DNA of 64,000 bases, taken from assembly GCA_028280945.1 (NCBI GenBank), contig JANQKV010000049.1:124001-188000 (forward strand), read 5' to 3'. The notes below the pieces were generated by a model. That model was not told the origin of the DNA, did not search any database, and saw nothing but the letters and a program-made list of their open reading frames with translations. Shown one piece after another: positions 24,708-33,310 of the stretch (within the stretch, counting starts at the first letter, position 1; the number at the start of each line of letters is the position of its first letter). This DNA is from Opitutaceae bacterium (GTDB taxonomy: Bacteria > Verrucomicrobiota > Verrucomicrobiia > Opitutales > Opitutaceae). The translations under genes were made by a program, and so were the position numbers.

Positions 24708-25769
24708 TTAGCTGAAGAACAGGCGGCCTTGGGATGTGCGTTGGTCGGGATGGTCGGCTTCCCAGTAAACGTCCTTCTGGATGTCGGCGACGGTGGGGAA
24801 GGGACTTTCCTCGGCGAAGATGGCGGCCTGCTCGGCCTCCGCACGCGCGGCTTTGTCGATTTCCTTCTGTGTTTCCTCGGTCAACACTCCTTCCTCGGTG
24901 AGGCGCGATTGGAAGATGACCAACGGGTCCTTGGTCTTGCGGTATTCCTCGATTTCTTCGCGGGTGCGGTAGGTCTTGTCGGGGTCGGCGACCGAGTGGC
25001 CGCGGTAGCGGTAGGTGTCGATTTCCACAACCGATGGTTTGCTCTCTTCGCGAGCGAGCGTGAGTACCTCGTGCATCGTCTCGCGGACCTCATAGACATC
25101 GTGCCCAAGGCACTTGGCCCAGTTCATGCCGTAGCCTGCCGCCCGCTCGGCCAATCCGGGGCCGGCGGTCGAACGAATCTGGGACGTGCCCATCGAGTAG
25201 CGGTTGTTTTCGATGACAAAAACGCAGGGCAGGTCCCACAGGGCCGCGAGGTTCATGGCTTCGTGCACGGCGCCTTGATTGACGGCACCGTCGCCCATGA
25301 ACGCCATGGCGGCCCCCTTCTTGCCCTGATACTTCACGGCGTAGGCGAGTCCCGTGCCGAGCGGGATTTGGCCCCCGACGATGCCGTGGCCACCCCAGAA
25401 GTTGCGGGAGGGGTCGAAGTAGTGCATCGAGCCGCCCTTGCCCTTGGAGCAACCGGTCGCCTTGCCGTAGAGCTCGGCCATAAGAGGCTTGAGGTCCATT
25501 CCCACCGCGATGGCGTGCCCGTGGTCGCGGTAAGCGGTGATGACATGGTCGTCTTCGCCCATCAGCGAGCAGCAGCCCACGGCGATGGCCTCCTGACCAA
25601 TGTAAAGGTGAAGGAAACCACCGATTTTCTTGGCTTGGTAGGCGCGCAGACTGCGTTCCTCGAAGCGGCGAATGCGCACGAGTTGGCGGTAAAGCTCGAT
25701 CTTTTCATCCGCCGAGAGGTTCTGGTTGATCTCGGCGGCGGCGGAGTTGGCAGGTGTGTCGTTGCTCAC
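24708..25769 (-). CDS. pdhA: Pyruvate dehydrogenase E1 component, alpha subunit
   Basis: This 353-residue subunit holds the thiamine-diphosphate motif MGDGAVNQGAVHEAMNLAA ending in ENN, and the phosphorylation-loop equivalent YRYRGHSVADPDKTYR. FLHLYIGQEAIAVG at the front is typical of the bacterial alpha2beta2-type E1. The N-terminus (residues 1-20) is a variable, acidic extension. It is the first gene of the cluster, about 95 bases downstream of the hybrid kinase stop codon. Confidence 0.96.
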   Translation of the reverse strand: MSNDTPANSAAAEINQNLSADEKIELYRQLVRIRRFEERSLRAYQAKKIGGFLHLYIGQEAIAVGCCSLMGEDDHVITAYRDHGHAIAVGMDLKPLMAELYGKATGCSKGKGGSMHYFDPSRNFWGGHGIVGGQIPLGTGLAYAVKYQGKKGAAMAFMGDGAVNQGAVHEAMNLAALWDLPCVFVIENNRYSMGTSQIRSTAGPGLAERAAGYGMNWAKCLGHDVYEVRETMHEVLTLAREESKPSVVEIDTYRYRGHSVADPDKTYRTREEIEEYRKTKDPLVIFQSRLTEEGVLTEETQKEIDKAARAEAEQAAIFAEESPFPTVADIQKDVYWEADHPDQRTSQGRLFFS

Positions 25770-25865
25770 AAGTTTGGGTGAGTTGGAAGGAAAAACGGTC
25801 GAGTGTCAGGCGGGCGATAAGCGAGGCAAGTGAATTGTCCTGCGGAGGTTGGCCGCGCGGGTCGT

Positions 25866-28472
25866 TCAATCGCCGGGGGCTCGCGAGCGGTCGGAGCGCA
25901 CCCGCTTCAGGGTAGCTTCCAGTGTCCTCAAGTCCAACGGCTTGGTGAGAAAGTCGTTCATGCCCGCTTCCATGCAGTTCTGTTTCTCCTCCTCCTCGGC
26001 ATTGGCTGTCAGGGCGATGATGGGCAGGGCGATGGACTGACCTGATTCCGCTTCCTTCGCGCGGATTGCCTTGGTCGTTTCGAAGCCATCCAGCTCTGGC
26101 ATGCGCAGGTCCATGAGCACGATGTCGAACGACTGGCCTGCGAGTTTCTCCATGGCATGCCGGCCGTTTTCGGCGAAAATAGCGTGGTGCCCCAGGCGTT
26201 GGAGCATCATGCCGGCCAGCTTGCGGTTGAGCGCGTTGTCCTCTACCACCAGCACATCGAGGGACTGGTTCGCTTTTGTGGGCATGTGCCGGGAATCCGT
26301 TTTGTCGGAATCATCATCGGAAGCGTCCCGTGCGATTTCCGATGCGATGAAGCTGGCGGTGAACTTTGAACCCCTTCCGGCCTGGCTGGTGACATTGATG
26401 TTGCCTCCCATCAACTCGCAAAGGCGTTGCGAAATGGCCAGCCCCAGCCCTGTTCCGCCAAACCGAAGGGTAATCGTGCTGTCGGCCTGCACGAACGGGT
26501 TGAACAAGCGTTTGATTTGCTCGGGAGAAATCCCGATGCCGGTATCCGCGACGGCGACCTTGATCCGCCAGGCGTCGGTGTCCTGCCCGGTGTCGATTCG
26601 AGTGGCGGAAGCAGTCACCGTCACTCTGCCTTCGCCGGTGAACTTCACCGCGTTGGAAATGAGATTTGAGATGACCTGGTGCAGCCGCAATCGGTCGATG
26701 AGTAGAGGCGGGGGCATACTCCGGGGGAGGTTGAGTTCCAGGCGAATGCCTTTCTGCGAGGCCTGGGATTCAAACAGCCCAACCGATTCACTGAGCGCAT
26801 CGGAGAGATCCACGGCGGACGGGGCCAGTTCTACGGCGCCGGCTTCAATCCGGGACAGGTCCAGCAGGTCGTTGAGCAGCGTCAACAGCAGTCCGCCACT
26901 GTTGAGGATGGCATCGACGCATTCACGTTGCTTGGGATTCAGTTCCGTTGAGTCCAGGAGTTGGGCGAACCCCAGCATCGCATGCATGGGGGTGCGGATT
27001 TCGTGGCTCATGTTGGCCAGAAAGGTGGTCTTGGCGCGTTCGCGGGAATCGGCCAGTTCCCGGGCGGTGTCCAGGTCCTGCAGTTGTTTCTTATCAATAT
27101 CGATATCGTTGAATGTGCCCACGATCCGGTTGGCCCGCCCATCGCGGTCGCGTTCGATGACCCGCCCCCGGGCCCGCACCCAAACCCAGCCGTGCTCGGG
27201 CGTTTCAAGACGTCCGTCAAAACTGAAGGTTTCAGCGGTGCCGTAGACGACGTCCTTTACCGCGGGAGCGAGGGATTTTCGATCATTGGGATGCACCATT
27301 CGCCAAACCGAAATCCAGCTCATGCGGTCCTCGCTGATCGCGTTCCCGAGTCTTCGCCGAATCGTGGCGTTGTAGAAGGACCGGGCGATTCCGTTGTGCC
27401 AGTCAAAGATGCCTTCGGAAACGGCGTCCGTCGCCAAGCGGTATCGCTCGTTGCTCTCGTCCAACTGGCGCGTGCGGGCGCTCACCGTCTTCTGAAGCTC
27501 TGATCGGCGAGTCTGGAGCTCTCGCACGGCAAGTCCGGCGTAATAGGCCGGCAGCCCCACTCCGAGGGCGGCGGCGGCCATTTCGAAAAGACTGGCGATT
27601 GGATTTTGGTCGGGACCGGCGAAGGGCCCCGATCCATGGGCGGTGGCCCAAAGTCCGTAACAGACAAACCCCAGCAATCCGATGGCCAGTCCCCGCGGCC
27701 CCACCACAATCACGGCAATCAGCGCGTAGGGAATGGCGAGATAAAGTCCGACTGCCGTGAGCTGGAACCCGATAAACCCGATGGCGAGCGCCACACCCAG
27801 ATTGGCGAGCTGGACTGAAACCAGGGCCGGACGGGAAAAAGCCGGTCGCTCCCGCCAGGGAGCGCAGAAAATCGGAACCAGCAGGAAAACTCCCAAGATG
27901 GACGACAATGTGATGCTGCCGACGCGGGTCAGGTATGCTCCCAAGGTAAGGTCGGGCAGGTAGCCGGCGGCCCAGATCACGGTGGGAATCACCCAGGTGG
28001 TCGCGAGTGACGGAAGAACAGCCACGATCACGATAAACCGCAAAAACCCCGCGGGGTCGGAAAACGCGTTGTCCGACACCCAACGGCGCCAACAGGCCGC
28101 GGCAATGGCGGGCCCCGCCGTGTTCGCAGCCGCCATCGTGAGGCTCCAGGGACGGAATGACCACAATGCGTAATCGTTGGCCAGGGCGATAATCGCCCAG
28201 TGGGTCAGAAAGATGGTTGCGATCGTGGCCTTGGACCACCGTTGGCGCAGGGCGAGCACGGCGATGCCCGCCGGCAGCCAGATCACGGTGACATTGGTTG
28301 GCGGCAGGGAAATCAACCGCATGGCCACAAAGGCCGACGTAAGCAGGGCGGCAAACAAACCCAGCTGGAACCCCAGCTCCCTTGCCAGCTTCAACGGGCC
28401 TGCCGCCGAGTTCGATTCCGCATGACGGACGGTGGGTGACGAAGGAGAGCTTTCGGTTTCGAAGGAGGCCAC
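25866..28472 (-). CDS. MASE1-PAS hybrid sensor histidine kinase with receiver domain
   Basis: This 868-residue membrane kinase starts with a MASE1-like sensor of about eight transmembrane segments (residues 30-320; LISLPPTNVTVIWLPAGIAVLALR is typical). A short coiled region and a PAS/PAC domain follow (RYRLATDAVSEGIFDW to RIVGTFNDID). Then come HisKA with H490 in FLANMSHEIRTPMHAMLG and HATPase_c (NLISNAVKFTGEG, DTGIGISPEQI, FGGTGLGLAIS). A C-terminal receiver carries the acceptor D788 in IVLMDLRMPELDG. No output regulator is adjacent. The ligand of MASE1 sensors is generally unknown. Confidence 0.92.
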   Translation of the reverse strand: MASFETESSPSSPTVRHAESNSAAGPLKLARELGFQLGLFAALLTSAFVAMRLISLPPTNVTVIWLPAGIAVLALRQRWSKATIATIFLTHWAIIALANDYALWSFRPWSLTMAAANTAGPAIAAACWRRWVSDNAFSDPAGFLRFIVIVAVLPSLATTWVIPTVIWAAGYLPDLTLGAYLTRVGSITLSSILGVFLLVPIFCAPWRERPAFSRPALVSVQLANLGVALAIGFIGFQLTAVGLYLAIPYALIAVIVVGPRGLAIGLLGFVCYGLWATAHGSGPFAGPDQNPIASLFEMAAAALGVGLPAYYAGLAVRELQTRRSELQKTVSARTRQLDESNERYRLATDAVSEGIFDWHNGIARSFYNATIRRRLGNAISEDRMSWISVWRMVHPNDRKSLAPAVKDVVYGTAETFSFDGRLETPEHGWVWVRARGRVIERDRDGRANRIVGTFNDIDIDKKQLQDLDTARELADSRERAKTTFLANMSHEIRTPMHAMLGFAQLLDSTELNPKQRECVDAILNSGGLLLTLLNDLLDLSRIEAGAVELAPSAVDLSDALSESVGLFESQASQKGIRLELNLPRSMPPPLLIDRLRLHQVISNLISNAVKFTGEGRVTVTASATRIDTGQDTDAWRIKVAVADTGIGISPEQIKRLFNPFVQADSTITLRFGGTGLGLAISQRLCELMGGNINVTSQAGRGSKFTASFIASEIARDASDDDSDKTDSRHMPTKANQSLDVLVVEDNALNRKLAGMMLQRLGHHAIFAENGRHAMEKLAGQSFDIVLMDLRMPELDGFETTKAIRAKEAESGQSIALPIIALTANAEEEEKQNCMEAGMNDFLTKPLDLRTLEATLKRVRSDRSRAPGD

Positions 28473-28528
28473 GGTGTGGTGTGGTGGGGTTTGGGGCAGG
28501 CTTACATTCCCTCATACCATTGTCTGGC

Positions 28529-29038
28529 TTAAACGCGCATTAATTGTTCGATTTCAATTTTTAATGAGTTCGTGGGATCGCAGTCGGCTCGCATCGCCAC
28601 AAAGCCGTGGCGGTGCTCGTCGAAGATCGGCCACAGGGCGGTCTTATCGGTCTCCGGCAGCGGCAGGGTGTCGATCTCAGTGCGGTCAAAAAACGCGAAA
28701 TGCCCCTCATCCATGGCCGGTGGCAGGGCCTCGATCGGCCGGGTGCAGCGGAAGAGAAACAACAGCCAATGCGACTCTCCCTCGTAAGCCTTCTCGGCGA
28801 TCATGCCGAAGAGGTGCAAGTCAATCGGCGTGACGTCATGGCCGGTTTCTTCACGGGTCTCCCGGGCGGCGCATTCGAAAGGCGATTCACCGGTGGCTGT
28901 CTCCAGCTTACCCCCGATGGGCGTCCAGCAGCCGAGATTGGGGGACTTGGCCCGCATCAACAGTAGTTGTTGGCCGGCCGGGTTTTCGATGAATACAAGA
29001 ACGGCGATTTTGTAGCCGAGAGGAGATGAGGAAGCCAT
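28529..29038 (-). CDS. Nudix hydrolase
   Basis: This 169-residue pyrophosphohydrolase has a Nudix box (GGKLETATGE ... CAARETREETGHDV) with a two-residue extension between the leading Gly and the first Glu compared with the G-x5-E consensus. The REETG core and the metal-binding glutamates are intact. MASSSPLGYKIAVLVFIENPAG is taken as the N-terminus because the longer frame upstream runs into the divergent promoter region. Substrate could be a damaged nucleotide or NDP-sugar. It diverges from the pilus-like operon across 74 bases. Confidence 0.88.
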   Translation of the reverse strand: MASSSPLGYKIAVLVFIENPAGQQLLLMRAKSPNLGCWTPIGGKLETATGESPFECAARETREETGHDVTPIDLHLFGMIAEKAYEGESHWLLFLFRCTRPIEALPPAMDEGHFAFFDRTEIDTLPLPETDKTALWPIFDEHRHGFVAMRADCDPTNSLKIEIEQLMRV

Positions 29039-29112
29039 GGTTTTTGACGCAAACGACCGGAAATTGAACGTGACGGTGCATGGGTCCTGCTCAATGACTT
29101 TCTCGCAGGTCC

Positions 29113-29724
29113 ATGGCTCATTCGAATGCAGCACTGATATTTCTTTCCTTGAGCGTGAGTGTGCTGTTTGGGCAGACGTCGGTGCATCCCCCGTCCAACG
29201 CTTCCGTGGAGGTGCGGAACGTCGACTTTACGAGAATTCGGGATCGTTCCGGAGACGAATGGTGGCAGGCGACGGTTTTGCTGCATGTGGACGCCGGTGG
29301 CGGTGGAGCGAGGCGCTTTGCCAATCGGGTGCGGGTGGGGTTTAACTTGGCCGTTCAACGCCCCAATACAGACCGCGGGCTCGAATTTTACCGGGCCGCA
29401 GTGACAGCAGCGTCATTGGAAGCTGGTCGGCGGTCGTTTCGGTTTTACCTGCCGCCCGCGATCGTGCGCCGGGATCGACTCACTTCAGCGGCGCGGTTTT
29501 GGACTGTGGATTTGGTGGTCGATGGTTCCCCGGTTCCACCGACTCGCGATGCCGTCGCATCAGGTTTTTCAAGTGTGGCCGCCGTGGAGAATTTCCGGCG
29601 GCAAGTCATGGAGGAGGCTCTTGTTAACGACGGGGTCTTGCTGCCACATCATCTGACGCCCTGGGCCGCCGTCTCGAATGATCCGGCGGTCATCCGCCCT
29701 GAAGCAATTGACGGCAAACGGTAG
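29113..29724 (+). CDS. Amuc_1102-family pilus-like protein
   Basis: This 203-residue exported protein has a signal peptide ending near SVLFGQ and a compact beta-rich body (VEVRNVDFTRIRDRSGDEWWQATVLL). I assign it to the Amuc_1102 family because of this opening domain and because the next four genes match Amuc_1101 to Amuc_1098 in order. In Akkermansia the homologue belongs to a type IV pilus-like locus. It is the first gene of the operon, 17 bases before the PilM-like gene. Confidence 0.75.
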   Translation: MAHSNAALIFLSLSVSVLFGQTSVHPPSNASVEVRNVDFTRIRDRSGDEWWQATVLLHVDAGGGGARRFANRVRVGFNLAVQRPNTDRGLEFYRAAVTAASLEAGRRSFRFYLPPAIVRRDRLTSAARFWTVDLVVDGSPVPPTRDAVASGFSSVAAVENFRRQVMEEALVNDGVLLPHHLTPWAAVSNDPAVIRPEAIDGKR

Positions 29725-29741
29725 TTTCCGCCCGACACGCC

Positions 29742-31424
29742 ATGCCCCTGATGCCCCGCAAATCCGCTTCCGCGAATGCTTGGGTGGTGGAAATCGGGGC
29801 GAGCCACGTCGCCGCGGCAGAGTTCAATTTGGGGAGAACGCTGGGTCTGGAAATGCCCCAGCTCTGTTTTCGAGATATTCCACCCGCTCCAGTCGCGGCT
29901 GGACCTGAGAGCCAGGACGAGGGAGCCAAGCTTGGATTGCGAGAGGTGCTCAAGCCGACCCGCCCACGTGGCGGCATTACGCTGGTGTTACCCGGCCACC
30001 TTGTGATTACCAAGTTGGTGCGGGTACCCGCGGGAGCGGAAGCGCAACGTGAGCAGCTGATCGCCTTCGAGGCCAAGCAGGCCCTGCCGTTCGCCTTGAA
30101 AGAGCTCTACTGGGCGGCCCGAGACCTGGGGATTCACGCAGGAGAGCGTGAGATCCTGATTATCGCTGCCAAGCGTTCCGCTGTTGACGAGTGGGTGCAG
30201 TTGGTTTTGGCGGAAGGGGGAGAGGTCAATGCTGTGATTGCAGCAGGAGTGGCCATGTTGGGCGCGGTGCCGACCTCGTCGACGGATACCACCCAAGCCA
30301 TTGCCAATATCGGAGCCCGCAGCGCGCACTTGGTCTTTCGCCAAGGTGGAAGACTCCAGATGCGCACCCTTGCTTTGGCCGGCTCGACGGTGACCCGGGC
30401 GATTGCAGATCGCTTGAATCAGGAACCTGCTGAAGCCGAACGGTTGAAGCGTGGTGTCATGAGTGGGAAAATCGACCTGCCGGCGGACACCCCTGCGGGA
30501 GGTGCGGTGGTGAGTGCGGGCGACAGCTTCGCAGCCCGTCTGCAACTGGAACTCAACCGCTCCATTGTCACTCAGATTCGCCAGGCGGGATTGGCCCCTC
30601 CCCAGCAACTTATCCTTGCCGGAGGTGGATCCATGGTGCCGGGTTTGGGTGAAGCTCTCCAGCGCAAGGCCAACCTGGACGTGTCTGACTGGTCGCTTGA
30701 GGAGGTTTGCGAGGTGGGGGCGGGTGCTCGGAGCGAAATCGAAAAAGTCGGCGCAGGTCGTTTGATCGATCTGGTGGGCGCAGGCAGGGCGGCAGTGTAT
30801 CGCGAGGACGCAGGTGATCTTTCGCCGCCGGAGGTTCGCGCCGGACGCGAGGCGAAGAAACAGCGTCCCCGTTGGGTGCTGGCAGCGGTCATGTTGATCG
30901 TGGCCACGACCCTGCCGGGACTGCATTTTTATCGTCTCAAGGAGGCTCGGTTGGATGCCGCGCGTGATTTGCAGCGACGAGCGGTGCCTGTCGAAGCCCT
31001 GCGCACGCAAAACCAACAGCGCCTGGACGAATTCCGGCGTCTCCGGATTGTCGCCGAGGTGTTGGCTGAACGCGTATCGGCACGCCATGCCTGGGAGGGA
31101 CTGCTGGCGGACTTGGAAACCAGTGTGATCGGTGCGGGTGATGTGTGGTTGGAGCGACTGTTGGTCCTGCCTCCTGCCGAGGAAAACGAACTTGCCGGAG
31201 ACCCTTTGCTGCTGCGCCTGCGCATATCCGGCCGTTTGCTGGACCGGGAAAATCCGTTGTCCCGCGTCAGCCAGGCGTCCTACCAGCGCGCCACCCAATT
31301 GATCGAATCCCTCCTCCAATCCCCGCGGGTGAATGCAATCGAGGGTGAACGATTTGATGCCAGCGATCCGGGAATTCTCCGTTTCGACTTCACCCTGGTC
31401 ATGGATCCCGACAGCCGCCTGTGA
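29742..31424 (+). CDS. PilM-like protein (Amuc_1101 family) fused to a PilN-like membrane region
   Basis: This 560-residue protein has an N-terminal actin-fold PilM domain (WVVEIGASHVAAAEF; ITKLVRVPAGAEAQREQLIAFEAKQALPF; IANIGARSAHLVF; ILAGGGSMVPGLGEAL). A single transmembrane helix lies at about residues 376-398. A periplasmic coiled coil plus ferredoxin-like PilN-type domain completes it. PilM and PilN are separate proteins in proteobacterial type IV pili; here they appear joined. The gene overlaps the next by four bases (ATGA). The role is inner-membrane assembly platform of a pilus-like or secretion complex. Confidence 0.85.
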   Translation: MPLMPRKSASANAWVVEIGASHVAAAEFNLGRTLGLEMPQLCFRDIPPAPVAAGPESQDEGAKLGLREVLKPTRPRGGITLVLPGHLVITKLVRVPAGAEAQREQLIAFEAKQALPFALKELYWAARDLGIHAGEREILIIAAKRSAVDEWVQLVLAEGGEVNAVIAAGVAMLGAVPTSSTDTTQAIANIGARSAHLVFRQGGRLQMRTLALAGSTVTRAIADRLNQEPAEAERLKRGVMSGKIDLPADTPAGGAVVSAGDSFAARLQLELNRSIVTQIRQAGLAPPQQLILAGGGSMVPGLGEALQRKANLDVSDWSLEEVCEVGAGARSEIEKVGAGRLIDLVGAGRAAVYREDAGDLSPPEVRAGREAKKQRPRWVLAAVMLIVATTLPGLHFYRLKEARLDAARDLQRRAVPVEALRTQNQQRLDEFRRLRIVAEVLAERVSARHAWEGLLADLETSVIGAGDVWLERLLVLPPAEENELAGDPLLLRLRISGRLLDRENPLSRVSQASYQRATQLIESLLQSPRVNAIEGERFDASDPGILRFDFTLVMDPDSRL

Positions 31425-32410
31425 TGTCCCCCGCAATCTCCCTTTCCCGCAACTCAGTCATCGCGATTGTCCTCGTGGCCGCTTTGGCGGGCGGCGGAGT
31501 GTGGTGGAGTTGGACTCAGGTGAGGGAAGCCGGCAAAGCTGAGCGCCGCCTGCGCATGCAACAGGCCCACTGGCGAGCGCTGGCAGCGAGTGATCCCGTC
31601 CCCGTCGTCGCTGTGGCGGCCGAGCTTTCCCGCCGGGTCGAAACTGCGGAAACCATTGTGGCAGAACTGCGGCAGCAACTCGGGGTGACCCGAAACGATG
31701 CCGTTGCGCGGGATACGGTGCCGCCGTCGCGGGCCGATGCTTACTTTGCCCTGGCGCAATTCATGGAGCGACAAGCCCGCACCGCCCGGCAGGCGGAAGT
31801 GGGTCTGCCGGACAATCCCGCCTTTGGCTTTTCAGCGCATCGCAACAGTGGGCCGGCCGACGAACACCGCACATTCGTGCACCGTCAGATGCTGGTGCTG
31901 GATCAACTGCTCACGGCACTTTGGACGACTCAACCTGAGGAACTCGTGCGTGTGCAGCGGGAGAATCCGTGGATCCAAATCCCGCCAACCGCCGGCCTCT
32001 CCCGTCGGGCAGAGGGCGATCCCGCCGACTGGTTGGGTTGGCCGGAGTCTCGCAGCCTGCGCAGTAGTGGAATTGTTGATACACTGGCCCTGCGAATCGG
32101 CTGGATTGGACGCACCGCCACGTTGCGTGCCTGGTTGCGGCAACTGCGCGACCTCGCGGTTCCGGTGGTGGTACGCGAAGTTACGGTTGAGCCTGTCGAG
32201 GCCTGGCAGGCTGGTGGAGGCCGCCGCAGTTTGGCTGATCTCTTCCGCGATGAATCGGAAACGGATCTCCGCGGTGAGGAATCATTGGGGGGTGCCGTGC
32301 CCCTGATAGCGGACAATACCGCCTTGTTTTGGGTTACGGTGGAGTATCTTGACCTGACGGGTGAGGGCGGCATCGGGCCTGGGTTGGAAACCGAGGAGGA
32401 TTTCGAATGA
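31421..32410 (+). CDS. Amuc_1100-family pilus-like protein
   Basis: This 329-residue protein has an N-terminal membrane anchor (SVIAIVLVAALAGGGVWWSWTQV, residues about 9-31). A helical coiled-coil stretch (EAGKAERRLRMQQAHWRAL) and an extracytoplasmic alpha/beta body follow. The size (Akkermansia Amuc_1100 has about 317 residues), the domain plan and the place between PilM-like and Amuc_1099-like genes support the assignment; sequence identity cannot be measured here. Overlaps of four bases on both sides suggest coupled translation. Confidence 0.78.
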   Translation: MMSPAISLSRNSVIAIVLVAALAGGGVWWSWTQVREAGKAERRLRMQQAHWRALAASDPVPVVAVAAELSRRVETAETIVAELRQQLGVTRNDAVARDTVPPSRADAYFALAQFMERQARTARQAEVGLPDNPAFGFSAHRNSGPADEHRTFVHRQMLVLDQLLTALWTTQPEELVRVQRENPWIQIPPTAGLSRRAEGDPADWLGWPESRSLRSSGIVDTLALRIGWIGRTATLRAWLRQLRDLAVPVVVREVTVEPVEAWQAGGGRRSLADLFRDESETDLRGEESLGGAVPLIADNTALFWVTVEYLDLTGEGGIGPGLETEEDFE

Positions 32411-33291
32411 CGTTTGGCCAACAGTCTCCGGATCGACTCGCAGTTTGGGCGGCGGGGACCGTGTTGTTGGTGGCCGTGATTTGGCTCGCCTGGGGCGAGC
32501 GCACGGTGCGGGCGGTCACCGTCGGCCAACCTGCGACTTTGACGGGAGCCTTGGGAGAAACCCAGCGCGTGGTCGCCTCACCGGTGCCTGATGATGCTGC
32601 GTGGGCAATGCCTGAAGCGAGTGTCGATCCCGATGTCTGGGGGTTTGAAGTGTTTACTCCTCCAATCATTTACTACGACCCAGCCACGGGGCGTTTTTCG
32701 GTTGCCGCACCGGAGGTGGTCGAAGTGGCGAATGCTCCCCTGGCCCAGCCCTTTGGCGTGCGCTTGGTGAGCGTGGAACGCCAGCCCTATCCTCTGCAGC
32801 TCGTTGGTTATGCGGGGACCCCCGCCGACCCGCTGGGCATCTTTGCTAACGAGGTTTCGGGCGAAGGCATTGTCGCTCGGTCGGGGCATCGATTTGGCGA
32901 TCTCGGCCTCCACGTGCAAAGCCTGGTGATACGACGGGAAGATCTGGTCGTGCCGGAAAGCATGCCTTTGCGCGAAATTGTGGCCGAAGCAGTGGTGAGG
33001 GATGAGCGTGAAGATCGGCAGGTGCGATTATCCTCCGCTCGACCGGCGTGGAACAGTCAACCGGTGGCCCAATTGGTGATCGAGGCCACGGGTGAGATTC
33101 GTGAAGTCGTGGCCGGGAATCGTGTCGAGTTGGCCGATGGCATGATAGAAATCACCGGAGTCTTCGCGGTGCCTGATTCGGTAACAGCTGTGAAGCAGTT
33201 GGTCGACGGCACCCGTGAAACCCAGCGCTTGATGCCGAATGGTCCTGCTGCCGCTCAATTTGGTGGCGACACGATTTTCGAAACCCCCTAA
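32407..33291 (+). CDS. Amuc_1099-family pilus-like protein
   Basis: This 294-residue protein has a single N-terminal transmembrane helix (LAVWAAGTVLLVAVIWLAW). A periplasmic portion follows with two small beta-rich domains (FGVRLVSVERQPYPLQLVGY; VRLSSARPAWNSQPVAQLVIE). It plausibly occupies the position of PilP or GspC, linking the inner-membrane platform to the secretin. Its ATG overlaps the stop of the Amuc_1100-like gene and it lies 19 bases before the secretin gene. Confidence 0.75.
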   Translation: MTFGQQSPDRLAVWAAGTVLLVAVIWLAWGERTVRAVTVGQPATLTGALGETQRVVASPVPDDAAWAMPEASVDPDVWGFEVFTPPIIYYDPATGRFSVAAPEVVEVANAPLAQPFGVRLVSVERQPYPLQLVGYAGTPADPLGIFANEVSGEGIVARSGHRFGDLGLHVQSLVIRREDLVVPESMPLREIVAEAVVRDEREDRQVRLSSARPAWNSQPVAQLVIEATGEIREVVAGNRVELADGMIEITGVFAVPDSVTAVKQLVDGTRETQRLMPNGPAAAQFGGDTIFETP

Positions 33292-33310
33292 CTCTGACTC
33301 TTAGAATCCA

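Noticed and set aside
23871..25781. A 636-codon frame on the plus strand
   Set aside because: It is antisense to the pyruvate dehydrogenase E1 genes and lacks any family motif.
29988..31436. A 482-codon frame on the minus strand
   Set aside because: It is antisense to the PilM-like gene, which overlaps its neighbours in a proper operon. No motif is present.
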